Shown in pieces: positions 1 through 11,224 of a stretch of DNA of 64,000 bases. The notes below the pieces were generated by a model that made no database searches, was not told the origin of the DNA, and worked only from the letters and a program-made list of their open reading frames with translations. The stretch spans positions 144,931 through 208,930 of the forward strand of contig WTPW01000069.1 of assembly GCA_009809945.1 (NCBI GenBank), given 5' to 3'. Source of the DNA: Gigaspora margarita (Eukaryota; Glomeromycota; Glomeromycetes; Diversisporales; Gigasporaceae). The translations under genes were made by a program, and so were the position numbers. Every line of letters starts with the position of its first letter. The first letter of the stretch is position 1.

Positions 1-289
1 AAAAAAAAAATTAAAAATAAAATAAATTTAAAAAAAAAATAATACAATAAAAAAATAAAAAATTAAAAGAATAAGAAAAAAAAAATGACGATAAAAAAAA
101 TTAAAAAAACAATAAAATTAAAAAAAAATGAAGAAAACTTTAAAAATTAAAAAAAAGATCCCGTTTAAAATAAGCGATATAAATAATAAAAAATAATCAA
201 AAAAAAAATCAAAAAAAATAAAGAATAAAAAAATACAAAAAAAAAAAATTAAAAAAAAAAAAAAAATTAAAAAAAAATAAAATAATAAA
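1..289. repeat. A-rich low-complexity DNA
   Basis: Almost pure A with scattered T and few G or C. No coding signal. Similar A-rich sequence continues at about 633-825, on the other side of the MITE at 290-632, so the MITE sits inside one low-complexity tract. Confidence 0.9.
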
Positions 290-632
290 GACAATTATCT
301 TTCATCGCTAGTGCGATGCATTGCTACCCTTTGATTGACTGATTATTTTGTTTGTTTTGATTTTACATTAATCAAAACAAAACAAATAGCAGCCAGGTTA
401 AGATAAAGGTAGGGTTTGGTTGTGGGCAATAGTTAGATAACTTCCTAACCCAAAATTTCGCAAGGAATTTTTTTTGTTAAGAAAAATTGTAGTTTCATAG
501 CCAAAATTTTAAGTAAGAAGCGATTTTTTAAAAAATTGATGTTTCGCTTCGATTTCACATTACACCTGATCCCATCCCGATTGGTCGATCAGAGGTGGCG
601 ATGCATCGCACTGGCGATGAATGATAACTTTC
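290..632. mobile_element. MITE with long TIRs and 9-bp TSD (Mutator-like)
   Basis: The first ~40 bases (GACAATTATCTTTCATCGCT...) are an imperfect inverted copy of the last ~40 (read inward on the other strand: GAAAGTTATCATTCATCGCC...); both arms share AGTGCGATGCAT. The element is flanked by the 9-mer aataataaa at 281-289 and 633-641. A 9-bp duplication with long TIRs is typical of Mutator/MULE elements. The flank is A-rich, so the duplication could partly be chance. The interior has a second small hairpin (tgtttgttttgatt...aatcaaaacaaaaca) and no ORF. Confidence 0.65.
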
Positions 633-830
633 AATAATAAAAAAAAAGAAAATAAAAAAAAAAGAAAATAAAAAAAAAGAAAATAAAAAAAAAAATAAAA
701 AAAACTGTTTAAAATATAAAAAAAAATGTTTAAAAATATGTTTAAAAATATATTTAAAAATGCATTATAAAAAATATAAAATAAAACGTTAAAAAAAAAA
801 TAAAAAAAAATTTTTAAGTACTGTACGTAT

Positions 831-899
831 GTGGAAATAAAAGTAAATTCCAGTTATTCCTTATTATGTGAATAACCGGAAATTTACTTTTATTCCCAC
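831..899. repeat. 30-bp-stem hairpin
   Basis: GTGGAAATAAAAGTAAATTC at 831 pairs with GAAATTTACTTTTATTCCCAC ending at 899, around a ~10-nt loop with only a few mismatches. It may be a tiny palindromic MITE. No clear target duplication was seen. Confidence 0.6.
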
Positions 900-1031
900 C
901 ATTGTTTTTCTATTGTTATTTCACTTTATATTTTTGGTTTGTTTTGTTTATTGATTTTCTCGTGTTCTTATCAGCAGGTAAGTATTGAAATTATAATTTT
1001 GGAGATTATCACAAATTATAATAGGTGGTGC

Positions 1032-1391
1032 CTATTATAATCTGCGAAGATTATACTTTTTAAATATTTGCACAAATTTTTTGCTAAAAATCTGCAAAGA
1101 ACTGCAAAAACTAAATTTTGAAGATCTTTGCAATTTTTTAAACAAGATTCTGNACTTATTTGATAAATTTGAAGATCACTACAGATTATTAATGTTTTTA
1201 ATTTNCNGATTCTATTATAATCTGCAAATATTATACTTTTTAAATATTTTCACAGATTTTTGCCAAAAAATCTGNGAAGAANTGCAAAAATNTAANTTTT
1301 GAAGATCTTTGCAATTTTTTAAACAAAATTCTGCACTTATTTGATAAATTTGAATATTACTGCAGATTATTAATGTTTTTATTTTCCCGAT
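1032..1391. repeat. Two tandem copies of a 180-bp unit
   Basis: ctattataatctgc begins at 1032 and again at 1212, and the copies stay aligned to tttcccgat near 1391. Both contain gaagatctttgcaatttttt and acttatttgataaatttga. Several single N bases fall inside both copies, consistent with ambiguous or collapsed repeat assembly. Any open frame here is a by-product of the repeat. Confidence 0.8.
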
Positions 1392-2360
1392 GATTTTTTA
1401 ACGATATTAAGCATTTTTTGATTTAAGTTAATTCATAACTAATATTTTTTAATTTAATTTCCATTTTTTGGGTATAGGCTAAAAGCGAAGTGAATTTTTG
1501 ACGATTAATATATGATCAACCAATTAAATTGTAAAATTTTTATTACCTTGAATCACCCCTGTGAACCAAATCATGTAAAAAAAATAAACTTGCTTTACTT
1601 TAGCTGATCTCCATTTTCGGATAACAACCTTTCCTTACTTGTAAATGTGATTATCACCATTCATTTGCTTAGAAAATCAAGAGCTATTACTTCTTCGACA
1701 TTCACTTCAAAATATTAACTACCTTTCAATATTATGGCAACTGCTAAAATGTCTTTTGATTATTTTTATTATCTTAACCGTTAGGAATAATTTAAATATT
1801 TATTTTTTATTTTTTTTTTTACTTTTAATTTTATTCTATTTATTTTATTTTTATTCATACTATGTTAAAACTCTTCTCAACAACATTTTGATTCATCAGG
1901 ATTTTTTTTCCATCAAGATTATAATTTGACAGATATGTTAAAAATCACAACTATTGAATTTGATTACAAAATTTATGCACATTTGTTTCTTTATTCACAA
2001 CAGTTTAATAAAGTTTAAACTTTCTGTTAACCAATGAGATTTTTACGTCCTCACGAGATGATCTACAATTATTGATGTTTAATAAATAGCTCACTGCATC
2101 TGCATCCTCTAGGATGTGAGCCTTGTTTATATATAAAAACATCTTAATAATCCATCATTCTAATCAATTATTACTAAGTAACTACATATAGCTTTGATCT
2201 ACATAGTACATCGCCCACCCCAACTTAAAATACTATCAGGTAAAATTTTATCTATCACTATCAGACAGCCTTAAGATTCCAATTGTATTTATTGTGATCT
2301 ATTTCGATATTATTGAGTTTTTATTTAATATTATATTTATTAGTATCAACTCATCAAAAA
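1392..2360. other. Intergenic, no gene recognised
   Basis: AT-rich sequence with stops in all frames. No repeat, TIR or coding signature was found by reading it. Confidence 0.5.
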
Positions 2361-2715
2361 TTACTTCACAGACAACTTAGTTCGCAGAGAATTTAATTAC
2401 AGTGAAGGTTATTTTACAATTTATTTATTCACAGATAAGTTAGTTTCATTCACTGACATCAGAATTCACAGACAAATTAATTCTAGTCATTGTCATTAGA
2501 GTTAAGTTTAGATTTACTATAAATTCTCGAAATAGCGGGCATGGGCGTTGTTTCGAGAATTTACGGTAAAGTTGGTGCAATTTATAAAAAAATTGTTGGC
2601 TAAATATAATGTCAACAAAATGAATTTGTTTGTGAATTAGCCATCTGTAGAATAATTTTGTCTGAAATTAATTTGTCTATGAACTAAGTTGTCTATAAAG
2701 TGATTGTTAGTGATT
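2361..2715. repeat. Inverted-repeat cluster with central hairpin (MITE-like)
   Basis: gacaacttagttc (2371-2383) is exactly inverted as gaactaagttgtc (2681-2693), with looser pairing beyond. The motif cacagacaa recurs at 2368 and 2466, and its inverse appears at about 2665-2693. In the middle, aaattctcgaaa and tttcgagaattt (2521-2562) form a perfect 12-bp stem around a GC-richer loop. Ends and target duplication are not resolved. Confidence 0.45.
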
Positions 2716-3165
2716 TAATACGAAATGTATAACAAAGCGAAAAGTGCAAAGATAGAATGAAAATAAATTCGAACGGCTCATATGGTAATAAAGTCGACCA
2801 GAATTATGACAAGTATTATAATGTTAGGCAACGTTATTGTGATCATCGATCACCGTAACAAAGATGATTTTATTGGTTTTTTATTAGTAGAATTTAATTT
2901 TATTACAATGAAAAAAGTAAAATATGTAATTGCAGAATTAATATAAATAGAAAGAGCAAAAGTTAGTCTTTTGACTGGTAATGAATAAAGAGAAGAGTAT
3001 AGTAAAGATACTTACGCCTGAAAGTTGTTTCAGTGTGTGTCTTGTTCCAAGCGAGACGTTTATAAATTGATAACCTGTTGAGCAAGATAACTACATCCGT
3101 AACTGTCTAACTCTGTGATATGCAACGTTCGTGGTTTTAGCGCGACTGCATCGCGCAGCTACCTA

Positions 3166-4450
3166 ATATGTAGTTTATATTAAGTTGTTTTAAAACATGT
3201 CAAAATTTAAAATTATGGACATGGTATGCAATGACTGTCCAGAAATCTGCGGTGGCAGAATCTGCGCAGAATTCTGCTCTTGTCGCTCGCCGAATAATAA
3301 CTTATTGGGGATAAAGTCTATTGTGCTTAAAATTAGATTTTCTTTTTTGTTTGATTTTTTTTTTTTTCCGATTTGTTTTTTAAAGTATTATTTATACGTC
3401 GCCGCAGAATCTGCAAATTTAACGGAAATCGCAGCAGAATTTTTCAATTAAAGCAGCTGAATTCTGGACACTCTAGCATGCAATTTAATTTCAAAAAATT
3501 AATCCATATATAGGTTTCTGAACAATACTCTTATGTATGTTTCACGATCATTCGTGAAAAATTGGAACACGACATTTTCACAATCGAATTGCAGTCAAAT
3601 CAATTGTCCACAACTAAAATTTTTTAAGTTGATTTAATTTTAATAACTAACTTTTGGATATATAAACCAAAATACTTTCTTAATAATTCACATTCCTTCA
3701 AAATTATAAGCGTGTGAGAAATTCACAAGACTATTAGGCAATTAACGTAAATTGATGCAAGCAAAGATTCCTTGCACAAATAACCGTCATCCTAATAACT
3801 ACATTTGTAATAATTAGTGTAGCTAGAATATATGTTAAATAGTTCTGTGATACATTGTTCTTTAATGAACTCAAATGCTTAATTTTAAAAATTGAATTCA
3901 AATTTTACTTTTAGTTCGAAATTCTTAATATTGTTAGTGAATTTAAAAAAGTGTATAAAAGTTGATTCTAAATCTAGTAAGAATCAAACATACTACATAT
4001 ATTTCATTTATTGAATCTATTATGCGATATGATACAAGGGCATAGAAATTCTTTAATTGCGAACTAATGATGGTGAGAGGAAATCATTATTACTAGACTA
4101 CTTTACAATGAAATTGAGCTCCTCTTTATTAAAATAGGTGCTTTACATTTATACATTTTTGATTAATGTAAAAGAATGCTGAAACCTACATATTGCATCA
4201 AAAAGCATCATTTATCGTATTAACATCGTGTCAGCTTTCATATAGTTGACATTAACATTAACAATCAACGATACTAATTTATAACTAATCCTATGATACA
4301 CACAAAAAAAGGAAAAGCACGGATTTGTACGGAAACATTTCACATAGTATTTAACCATATACTTCATTACATTCCGTTCCTGATGCAATTTTTAGATTTC
4401 TTCAAAGATTTTCATTCTTGGTTAATAAACACTGGGCTGCTTGTTCTATT
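3166..4450. repeat. Dispersed 1.3-kb duplication, copy A
   Basis: Aligns collinearly and in the same orientation with 24682-25993, with scattered substitutions and short indels, from atatgtag to ttgttctatt. Both copies carry the same small hAT MITE at the same internal place. No gene is recognisable in the shared part. The homology stops just where the F-box relic starts. Confidence 0.85.
3233..3475. mobile_element. Small hAT-type MITE (243 bp) inside duplication A
   Basis: Left end TGACTGTCCAGAAATCTGC and right end (inverted) TAGAGTGTCCAGAATTCAGC are TIRs. Flanks gtatgcaa (3225-3232) and gcatgcaa (3476-3483) are an 8-bp target duplication with one mismatch. The subterminal parts repeat gcagaat/attctgc. 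No coding capacity. Confidence 0.75.
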
Positions 4451-5170
4451 ACAATGTTATGGGAAGTACCCTTCAGTACTAATGGAAGGAAATTCCATCT
4501 TCCAAAGTGACATAACTTATCTTGAATTTGTACCAGATATCACTTTTATTAAACTGGGATATAATAGAAGAATTAGGTTGTCGATTACTAAACCTTTTCT
4601 TTTTTAATTATCCATCATTTCTTAAAGAGCTAACATATTATTAGTCCTTAATGCAGCCATAGCAAACAATTGTTCTAAAAAGATTATAATAATTATTTAA
4701 AATACTTGCAACGTATGGTGTAAGATTCGCCGATTTGTTATCTATAGCTGTCTTAATAATCAGCATAAAAATCTAAATAATATAGGAACTTTGGTTCATC
4801 TTTACTTTTCTGAATATCCTCATTTTTCTGAAAATTATTGCACAGTATGTAATAAGTCTCGAATATATAAAAATTCCAATCTATACATTAGAACAACTTG
4901 CTCTAATTCACAATACCCATAACCAATTAAGAAAACTTGAAATTCAAATGGGTGGAAGAATAAATTTATATAATGCTCTTTCTCTTTTTGTAAATATTTC
5001 ACTCAAAGTCTTGAGCATTCAATTCTATTGTACTTTGATTATCATTACAAATCAAGGCTGAAATTAAACTCATTAAATCAGATATTTGAATATTTTTTTT
5101 TTTACAAAAGTAATTGAATTGTTGATTTCGTTTTATATCTGCCTAAAAAGTCAAATCCTTCAATAGAAGG
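4431..5170 (+). pseudogene. F-box/LRR-type protein relic
   Basis: The 4293-4607 reading frame ends in a stretch resembling the F-box region of expanded fungal F-box proteins: a Cys/Leu-rich segment, then LSITKPFLF. A one-base shift at the T-run near 4603 continues it as NYPSFLKEL, the family's characteristic FNYPSFLK motif. Later in-frame pieces such as KLEIQMGGRINLYNAL (around 4937) look like degenerate leucine-rich repeats. Stops and frameshifts break every frame. Only the stretch after 4450 lies outside the dispersed duplication, so the relic probably begins there. If it is F-box, the ancestor would have been a substrate adaptor of an SCF ubiquitin ligase. This rests on motif memory, not a search. 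Confidence 0.45.
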
Positions 5171-5374
5171 AAAAGAGATATTTTTAAGAAACTACATATA
5201 GTATCAATGCCTTGGATAAAAGTATTATAAACCACATGATTATTACGGGATTAGATTTTGAAATGTGCAATAATGAATAACTGAAAATTTTATACAATTT
5301 ACTAGAAATAAATTCAGATAAAATATGGACATTAGAACAATGCGGTGCAACTTATTTTATTATAAAAAAAATAT

Positions 5375-7215
5375 AAATATAATCGCTTGAAGATTTGAAT
5401 AAATCTTTAGAAATTGAACCAAATGAAGCCTACGCATTAAGACTACGTGGAAAAATTTATTATTTTATGGGAAAATAGATTTAACAAATCGTCAGAAATG
5501 GACCAAACAGTCATGGGTATTAAATTTCGTAGAATTGCATATTATATGATTAAAAAATTGGAGGAATCACTTGAAGACTTTAATAAATCTCTTAACATAT
5601 ATCCCGATGACGACTTTGCACTTAAAAATTGTAGAACAATTTATGAAATGATGAAAGACTTAAATGAATTACTTGTGGGCTTGAATAAATCCCTTGAAAT
5701 AGATCCATGGTAAATAAATATTTAAATGATGATTTATAATAAATGATTCACATGGATTTATTCATGATCATATTAATATCGCAATTACAAGTATAATAAA
5801 TATGGAAATCGCTTGAAATTTTGAATAAAGCACTAATAATTGAACCAAATGATGCATTTGCACTAAGGTATCGTGGAATATATACCATATAACTAAGAAA
5901 TATGAGATGTTGCTTAATGATTTAAGTAACTCATTTGAATCACACATTCATATTACAACAACACAGCGTAACTTATTTGATATGAAATTATATAGTAAAT
6001 CACTCGTGGACTTGACTAAATCGTTAGAAATTGATTCAGATAATACAGATTCTTTAAGTAATCGTGGAAGAACATATTATATGGTAGGAGATTATGAAAA
6101 TTGCTTGAAGATTTAAATGCAACATTAAGAATTATTCAAGTAATTTGAAAAAATATGTAAATCACTTGTAAACTTGAATCAATCTCTTAAAATAGACCAA
6201 ATGATTCATTTGCATTAAAAAATCGAGGTGTAGTTTATAGAATAATAAAATTGAACCAGATGATGCATTTGCATTAAAATATCGTGGCGCAACTTATCTT
6301 AATAAATAAAGATTTAATTAAAGACTTTGAAGATTTAGACGATTCTTATTATTTTAACGGAACTAATTCTAAAATTTATTCTAGATTTTATCCCAGATTT
6401 CATTCACCGTCCTACTTTTCTTACGATACAAGTCGAAATCAACTAAATCACGTTAGTAAATATGAAAAGTCGCTTACAAATTTAAATAGCGTTAAAAATT
6501 GAACCAAATGATGCATTTCGCTTAGGTATTGTGAATAAACTACTGTATGACTATGAAGTATAAGATGTCACTTGATTATTTAAATAGCTCATTAGTAATT
6601 GAGCCAAATGACGTAATGCATTACAACAACGTGGGGTAACTTATTATTATATGAAATTATACAAATCTTTAATAATTCATTAGAAATTGACCAGATTACA
6701 TTGAGTCTTTAAGGAATCGTGAGAGAACTCATCCAGACCTAAATAAATCTCTAGAAATTAATTCAAATGCATTTACTCTTAAATATTGTTATCATTTCAA
6801 AAAATTTTTATTAACGTAAACTCTAAAATTATGCGTGCATTTCTGCTTAAGCAAATTTAAAATACCCATAAAGAAAAATATATGCGCTTTATATATACGC
6901 AGAGCACTAACTATTTTTAACAGTATATGCGCAAATTTAAATCCATGTACGCTGCGCCTACTCGCAGATCCAATTTACATCACTGCCAAGAAGTATGAGA
7001 CTTAATATATGATAGGTGATTATAACAACACACTTTATGATTCATATAGTTCATTAGAAATTGATCAAACTAATGCAAGTCCATTATGAAATCGTAGGTT
7101 AATCTATAGAATAATGGAACAATATATGGACTCGCTTACAGATTTAAATATGTCACTCAAAATAGAACCAGATACTGAATTTGTATTAATAATCGCATCA
7201 GTGTGTACAATTAAA
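5375..7215 (+). pseudogene. Degenerate TPR-repeat protein
   Basis: A ~34-residue (102-nt) unit of the form SLEDLNKSLEIEPNEAYALR...GKIYYFMGK recurs in all three forward frames: 5377-5460, 5550-5712, 5805-5890, 5990-6115, 6165-6300, 6470-6540, 6570-6660, 7000-7200. These are tetratricopeptide repeats, which stack helices to form protein-binding surfaces; in this fungal group such arrays often follow a kinase domain. No start, no upstream kinase and many stops or frameshifts: the array is dead. About 190 bases near 6800-6990 do not fit the TPR pattern and look like an insertion. Confidence 0.8.
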
Positions 7216-8192
7216 AGCTACATTTAAATTTAAATTCAGATACGTAAATTTTATTTTAGTGGTATACTAGGTTCGTGTGGTGATGGTCAAATTATTGCTG
7301 TGTGTTATGACGTAACTTCGATGGGTTAGCAAGTACATAAATTTATGTAATAAGTCTGTAGATCTATCTGAATATCCGTAGAGTTACCGAATATCCATCT
7401 GTTTATCCGAAGAGTAAATAGTTTTTACGAGACGGATAAAGCCGTATGGATAGATGGATATCCAGTCCCAACCCCTAGCATTGGAATTATCATCATTCCT
7501 ATTGTGAATTACTGTTAAATAGTCAGTTATAGAACTTGCTATTCCAGTAAGATAACGTACGTAATTAAGTTGGAATTGTGATTTTTTTTCATGAATTAAA
7601 ACTTACTATTCCAGTGATAATGGCTGAAAGTTAAAGGTAATAAAATTTTGCGTAGTAAAAGTTTTATATGATCATTTAATTCTGAGATTTCAGATACGAT
7701 CATTATGACATTTTCTGATTGCAATTGAAACCCAAAACAGAATCATTAAGATTACAATTCTCGATTATATAATACCACATAAAATATATGCTGATTTTTT
7801 TCACATGCATAGATCATGTTTTCGAATAAGACCAAAATGTTAAAGCGTATAAACCCAGAAAGAAAAATAGACGTAAAGTTGAATGATATCATGACATCTT
7901 GTAAATATTCGAATCAACAAAATAATTATGATATTAACCAATCAAAAATGTTAAAACGCATAAACTCAGAATTAAATTATAATTATACTGGTATAGATAT
8001 TATTATTATTAATCTTATACTATATATTAAAAATCTTAATATTTGAGGTAATACCGCTTACACATCGCACTGATAACTCCAATATCGAGCTGATAACTAT
8101 CAAGCCGAAAATTTTTCATTATTAATTAGGATCATTATTTAGCATAATTCAAGTATTTGAAAGCCAAGAATGTTGACGAGCTACTTGCGCTG
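7216..8192. other. Intergenic region with a short repeated sequence
   Basis: Mostly featureless. Around 7390-7480 there is an inverted-repeat-like patch built on ggatatcc/gatggat that ends in cccaacccctag, resembling one end of a TIR element with no partner found. At 7840-8046 lie two diverged copies of a ~100-bp sequence starting aaaatgttaaa(g/a)cg; a third is at 46080. The 76-codon frame across them (7816-8046) is best read as repeat, not gene. Confidence 0.5.
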
Positions 8193-10185
8193 TTAAACGA
8201 AACTCAAGCTCTGCGGTGGTAGCCCTCTCAAATTCATATGCTTTTTCAGATAATGAAATAAAAACACTGCTAAGTAACCTTCTACCATATAAACATCTGC
8301 CTTTTTTGTATATTTCTTGGTTTCAATTACTTCTGGTGCCCAATCTTTTAATGGGCCGAAATTAACATCTGCACCATCAATACCAGCACATTCTAAATCA
8401 ATTAACATCCAGCTATTATCTGTTAACTGAAGAATATTAGGCCATCGAACATCTCGATGAACATAACCTAATTTGTGTAAATCCACAAGAGCGTCCAAGA
8501 CGCAACGAATGGCATCTTTAACTCCTTGTTCTGTTTTTGGCATCCATCTAACTCCTAATGGGGCAAGATTTACTTTATATGTATCGTCAACTATCTGTGG
8601 ATATTTAACGGCATGTATAATATTTCGAATCTTCTTTGTATTTTGGTATATATTTGTTAATATTTCCATGTCGCTGAAGGGATATGCTGAAAATGAGAAA
8701 ATCCGTTTCTCTATCTCAGTGTCTGTGATAAAAATGTCACCGTATGTTCTCTTAAAGTGTGTCCAAACTGGTACAACAGTTTCAGGTAATAATGATTCCA
8801 TAGAGCGTATAATACGATGAATATTGAAAATACAAATAAGAGCCTAATAGAAATTATATAAATTAATAAAAAGAATTAAACTAAATTCACTTTAAACTAT
8901 ATAATTCTATTACCATAACCCGATCCTTTAAGTTTCCTATATCTAATATGTCCGAAATTAAATGTAAGTTAAAGGACGAGTCAATAGCATAAAATTGTAA
9001 AAGAGCACCTCCCGCTGCATATGCAAGAATATATTTAAGGTCACCGTAAAGGCAACGATTCCATGCTCTCATCTTTGATATGAGTTCATTTTTCGCATCA
9101 TCTAGGTCATCATTTGCTAGTTTCTCTTCTCCTTTAAAAATAAGAACATTATTAAGGCATTCCCAATAATCAGGTCTAAAACGAGCCAATGTGATTGATG
9201 AATCAGTTGTGTTACGGTCAGCTTTCCACAGATACTTTGTTTTAAAGTGTTGTCTAAGAACACTCGTTGGGTTACGAATCAAACTATCCCAATTACTTTT
9301 TCGAGAAAATTTGCTGGAACCAACCTCAATTCCTCGCAAAGCTAAATAACACAAAGTAGACAAATCTTCTGGATAACAAGCGTCCTCTTCATCTAATAGT
9401 GTATCCCATTGACATTCAACGAAATATTTAGAAATAGGAAAGTCATCACACGATGATATACACCTATTGTATATATTTTGCGAAAGAGGAATCTTCAAAT
9501 TGAAAGGTTGAAGAAGTACAGAGCTTAATTCTGAAATTTTGGGTGGAGATTCGAATGGTGTTGCAATCTTTCGACAATACTCAGGAGTATTGTCTGTAAC
9601 CTTACGATGGCGTTTCTTACCATGCTTAATTTAAAATCAGAGATTAGATAAATTATAAAAAATAGGTGACGTTAGTTTAGAAGAGATTAAATGTATACCA
9701 TTGATGCTATACAGAAAAATATAAATATTAATAAATTAATAAACGAAATGATGGTGGAGAGCATTGTAGGTTTTATAAATTCAAATATAGCAACAATGCT
9801 TACACTGTCCTAAAGAAAACGTGTATTTTTGAACGATTTTGATTAGTAAATATGACAGTTAAAAGACGAAAATTAAACAATGGACGTAAACATTAAATTC
9901 TAAATTTTTATAACAACACCTACTCTGTTTCTTTAAATTTTCCACAAATTCCGAAACATTTAAAGCTGCCCCTAATCTTAGGCCAACTTTTGACTCGAGT
10001 TGATCTATGTTTACGCAAAGAAGCGCTGAACCATTGAACGAACGATCCACCAAATTTTGGATTTCAGCATCGCTAAGAGAAAAGTCTTTCTGTTTGAACT
10101 TTAAAAAGGCCTCAACAGTTTCTACATCCCAGCCTTGAATCGCTTCGAATGTTAAAGTACTTGTAGTAAAATCAAAGGTGGACAT
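8193..10185 (-). CDS. SAM-like / Crinkler-type protein kinase-like protein
   Basis: Spliced gene read from right to left. Exon 1 (10185-9924) starts MSTFDFTTSTLTFEAI and encodes a SAM-like helical domain common at the N-terminus of mycorrhizal-fungal proteins. A large exon (9624-8914) carries a CRN-type middle domain (LIFKGEEK, YGDLKYILAYAAGGALLQFY). A 70-nt intron (8913-8844; GTAATA...TAG) joins in frame to 8843-8193, a kinase-like lobe with catalytic loop HRDVRWPNIL (near 8459), LIDLE in place of DFG (near 8399) and WAPEVI for APE. The exon 1 to 2 junction balances in phase only with an 8-nt micro-exon (9706-9699); this is inference. The tail after KKADVYMVEG departs from the kinase fold and may be truncated. 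Crinkler-like proteins are host-nuclear effectors in oomycetes; the role in this fungus is unknown. Confidence 0.7.
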
Positions 10186-11220
10186 CTTAACATTCCCTTT
10201 ATTAATAATAAAACATTAAGTTTCAAGATTGCAAAATTTTGATACTACTGCCAGTAATACAAACAAACCCCTAAAAAGGGGTCGTCTAAAGCCAGCCATG
10301 TACCCACGTGATCAATTACGTAATCGATAATTGAATCGTTGAAATTTGTGATCGACATAGTAAATTGCAACGGTAGCCCGTTTTCAATCACTAGTTTCAA
10401 GGGATTCATAAAAGGAAATTGTACTCGTGCAATGACCTAAAAAACTAAATACTACATTGTGGGTTAAGTAAGAAAATAAACCAAAAAGAATCTCACCTCT
10501 AAAGATAGCTTTTTATTTTATACTTTATAGTACCAGCGATATATTAGAGCTTAGCATTCATGATTTACGAAGGTATTTTTATGTAATATAAATATTCTTA
10601 GCAACTTTACTCTGGCTTTAAAATTTTTTAACAAAAAGGATGAAGTACTAATATACTGTAATTGTTTTATTGTCAAGGACGAACTACGTGTTGAATCAAA
10701 AGATTTAAGCAGTAATAAAATCATTACTGTAGCCATTTCTACTATACGAATTTATAATCAGGCTCATTAGAAAATAGTTTAGTTATATATTACGAATGGT
10801 TAACAAACATGTATTATTAATTGAGCTAATAAAAGGCCGTAGTGTGTAAATTTTATTTTTTATTGAAAATAGTCATTTATTTATTATTCACGGTGTTACC
10901 ATCAGAATTGGGAAAGCATCAGTTTATGTAAGTGCCAAGATAGGTCAGGGTTGTAAACAAATATAAAATACGTAGGGTTTAGGGTTGGGTGTGTAATTAT
11001 GAATAATTCGAAGACAAGATAAGACAATACAAAATTAATATAAGAGAAGGCAAATACTGAGGCGAAACTCTGTACTAAGCATATGAACATGAAGTTTAAT
11101 AAACAACAATACATAATCTTTATTGTACTGAGGGATTGACAAAAGACCAAACCTAAAGATACATGAAGAGCGAACACATTGGGTTTCTATACATGTGAAT
11201 TACTGATACAGGGCAGGGAC
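10186..11220. other. Upstream region of the Crinkler-like gene; no gene recognised
   Basis: Holds the promoter side of the SAM/Crinkler-like gene (TAAA-rich just before the ATG at 10185). The open frames at 10551-10736 and 10902-11177 have biased hydrophobic translations and no family resemblance, so they are not called. Confidence 0.5.
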
Positions 11221-11224
11221 ACGG
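11221..11224. repeat. Left target duplication of the gypsy element
   Basis: acgg immediately precedes the TGTCACACCC end of the left LTR and is repeated as acgg at 19066-19069 right after the other LTR. Confidence 0.75.

Noticed and set aside
1081..1302. 73-codon frame with ambiguous residues
   Set aside because: Lies inside the 180-bp tandem repeat, contains N bases and has no protein-like composition.
7380..7480. Possible TIR element ending cccaacccctag
   Set aside because: Only one end found; no inverted partner or target duplication.
10902..11177. 91-codon hydrophobic minus-strand frame
   Set aside because: No motif, unusual composition, no splice or start context; likely chance in AT-rich DNA.
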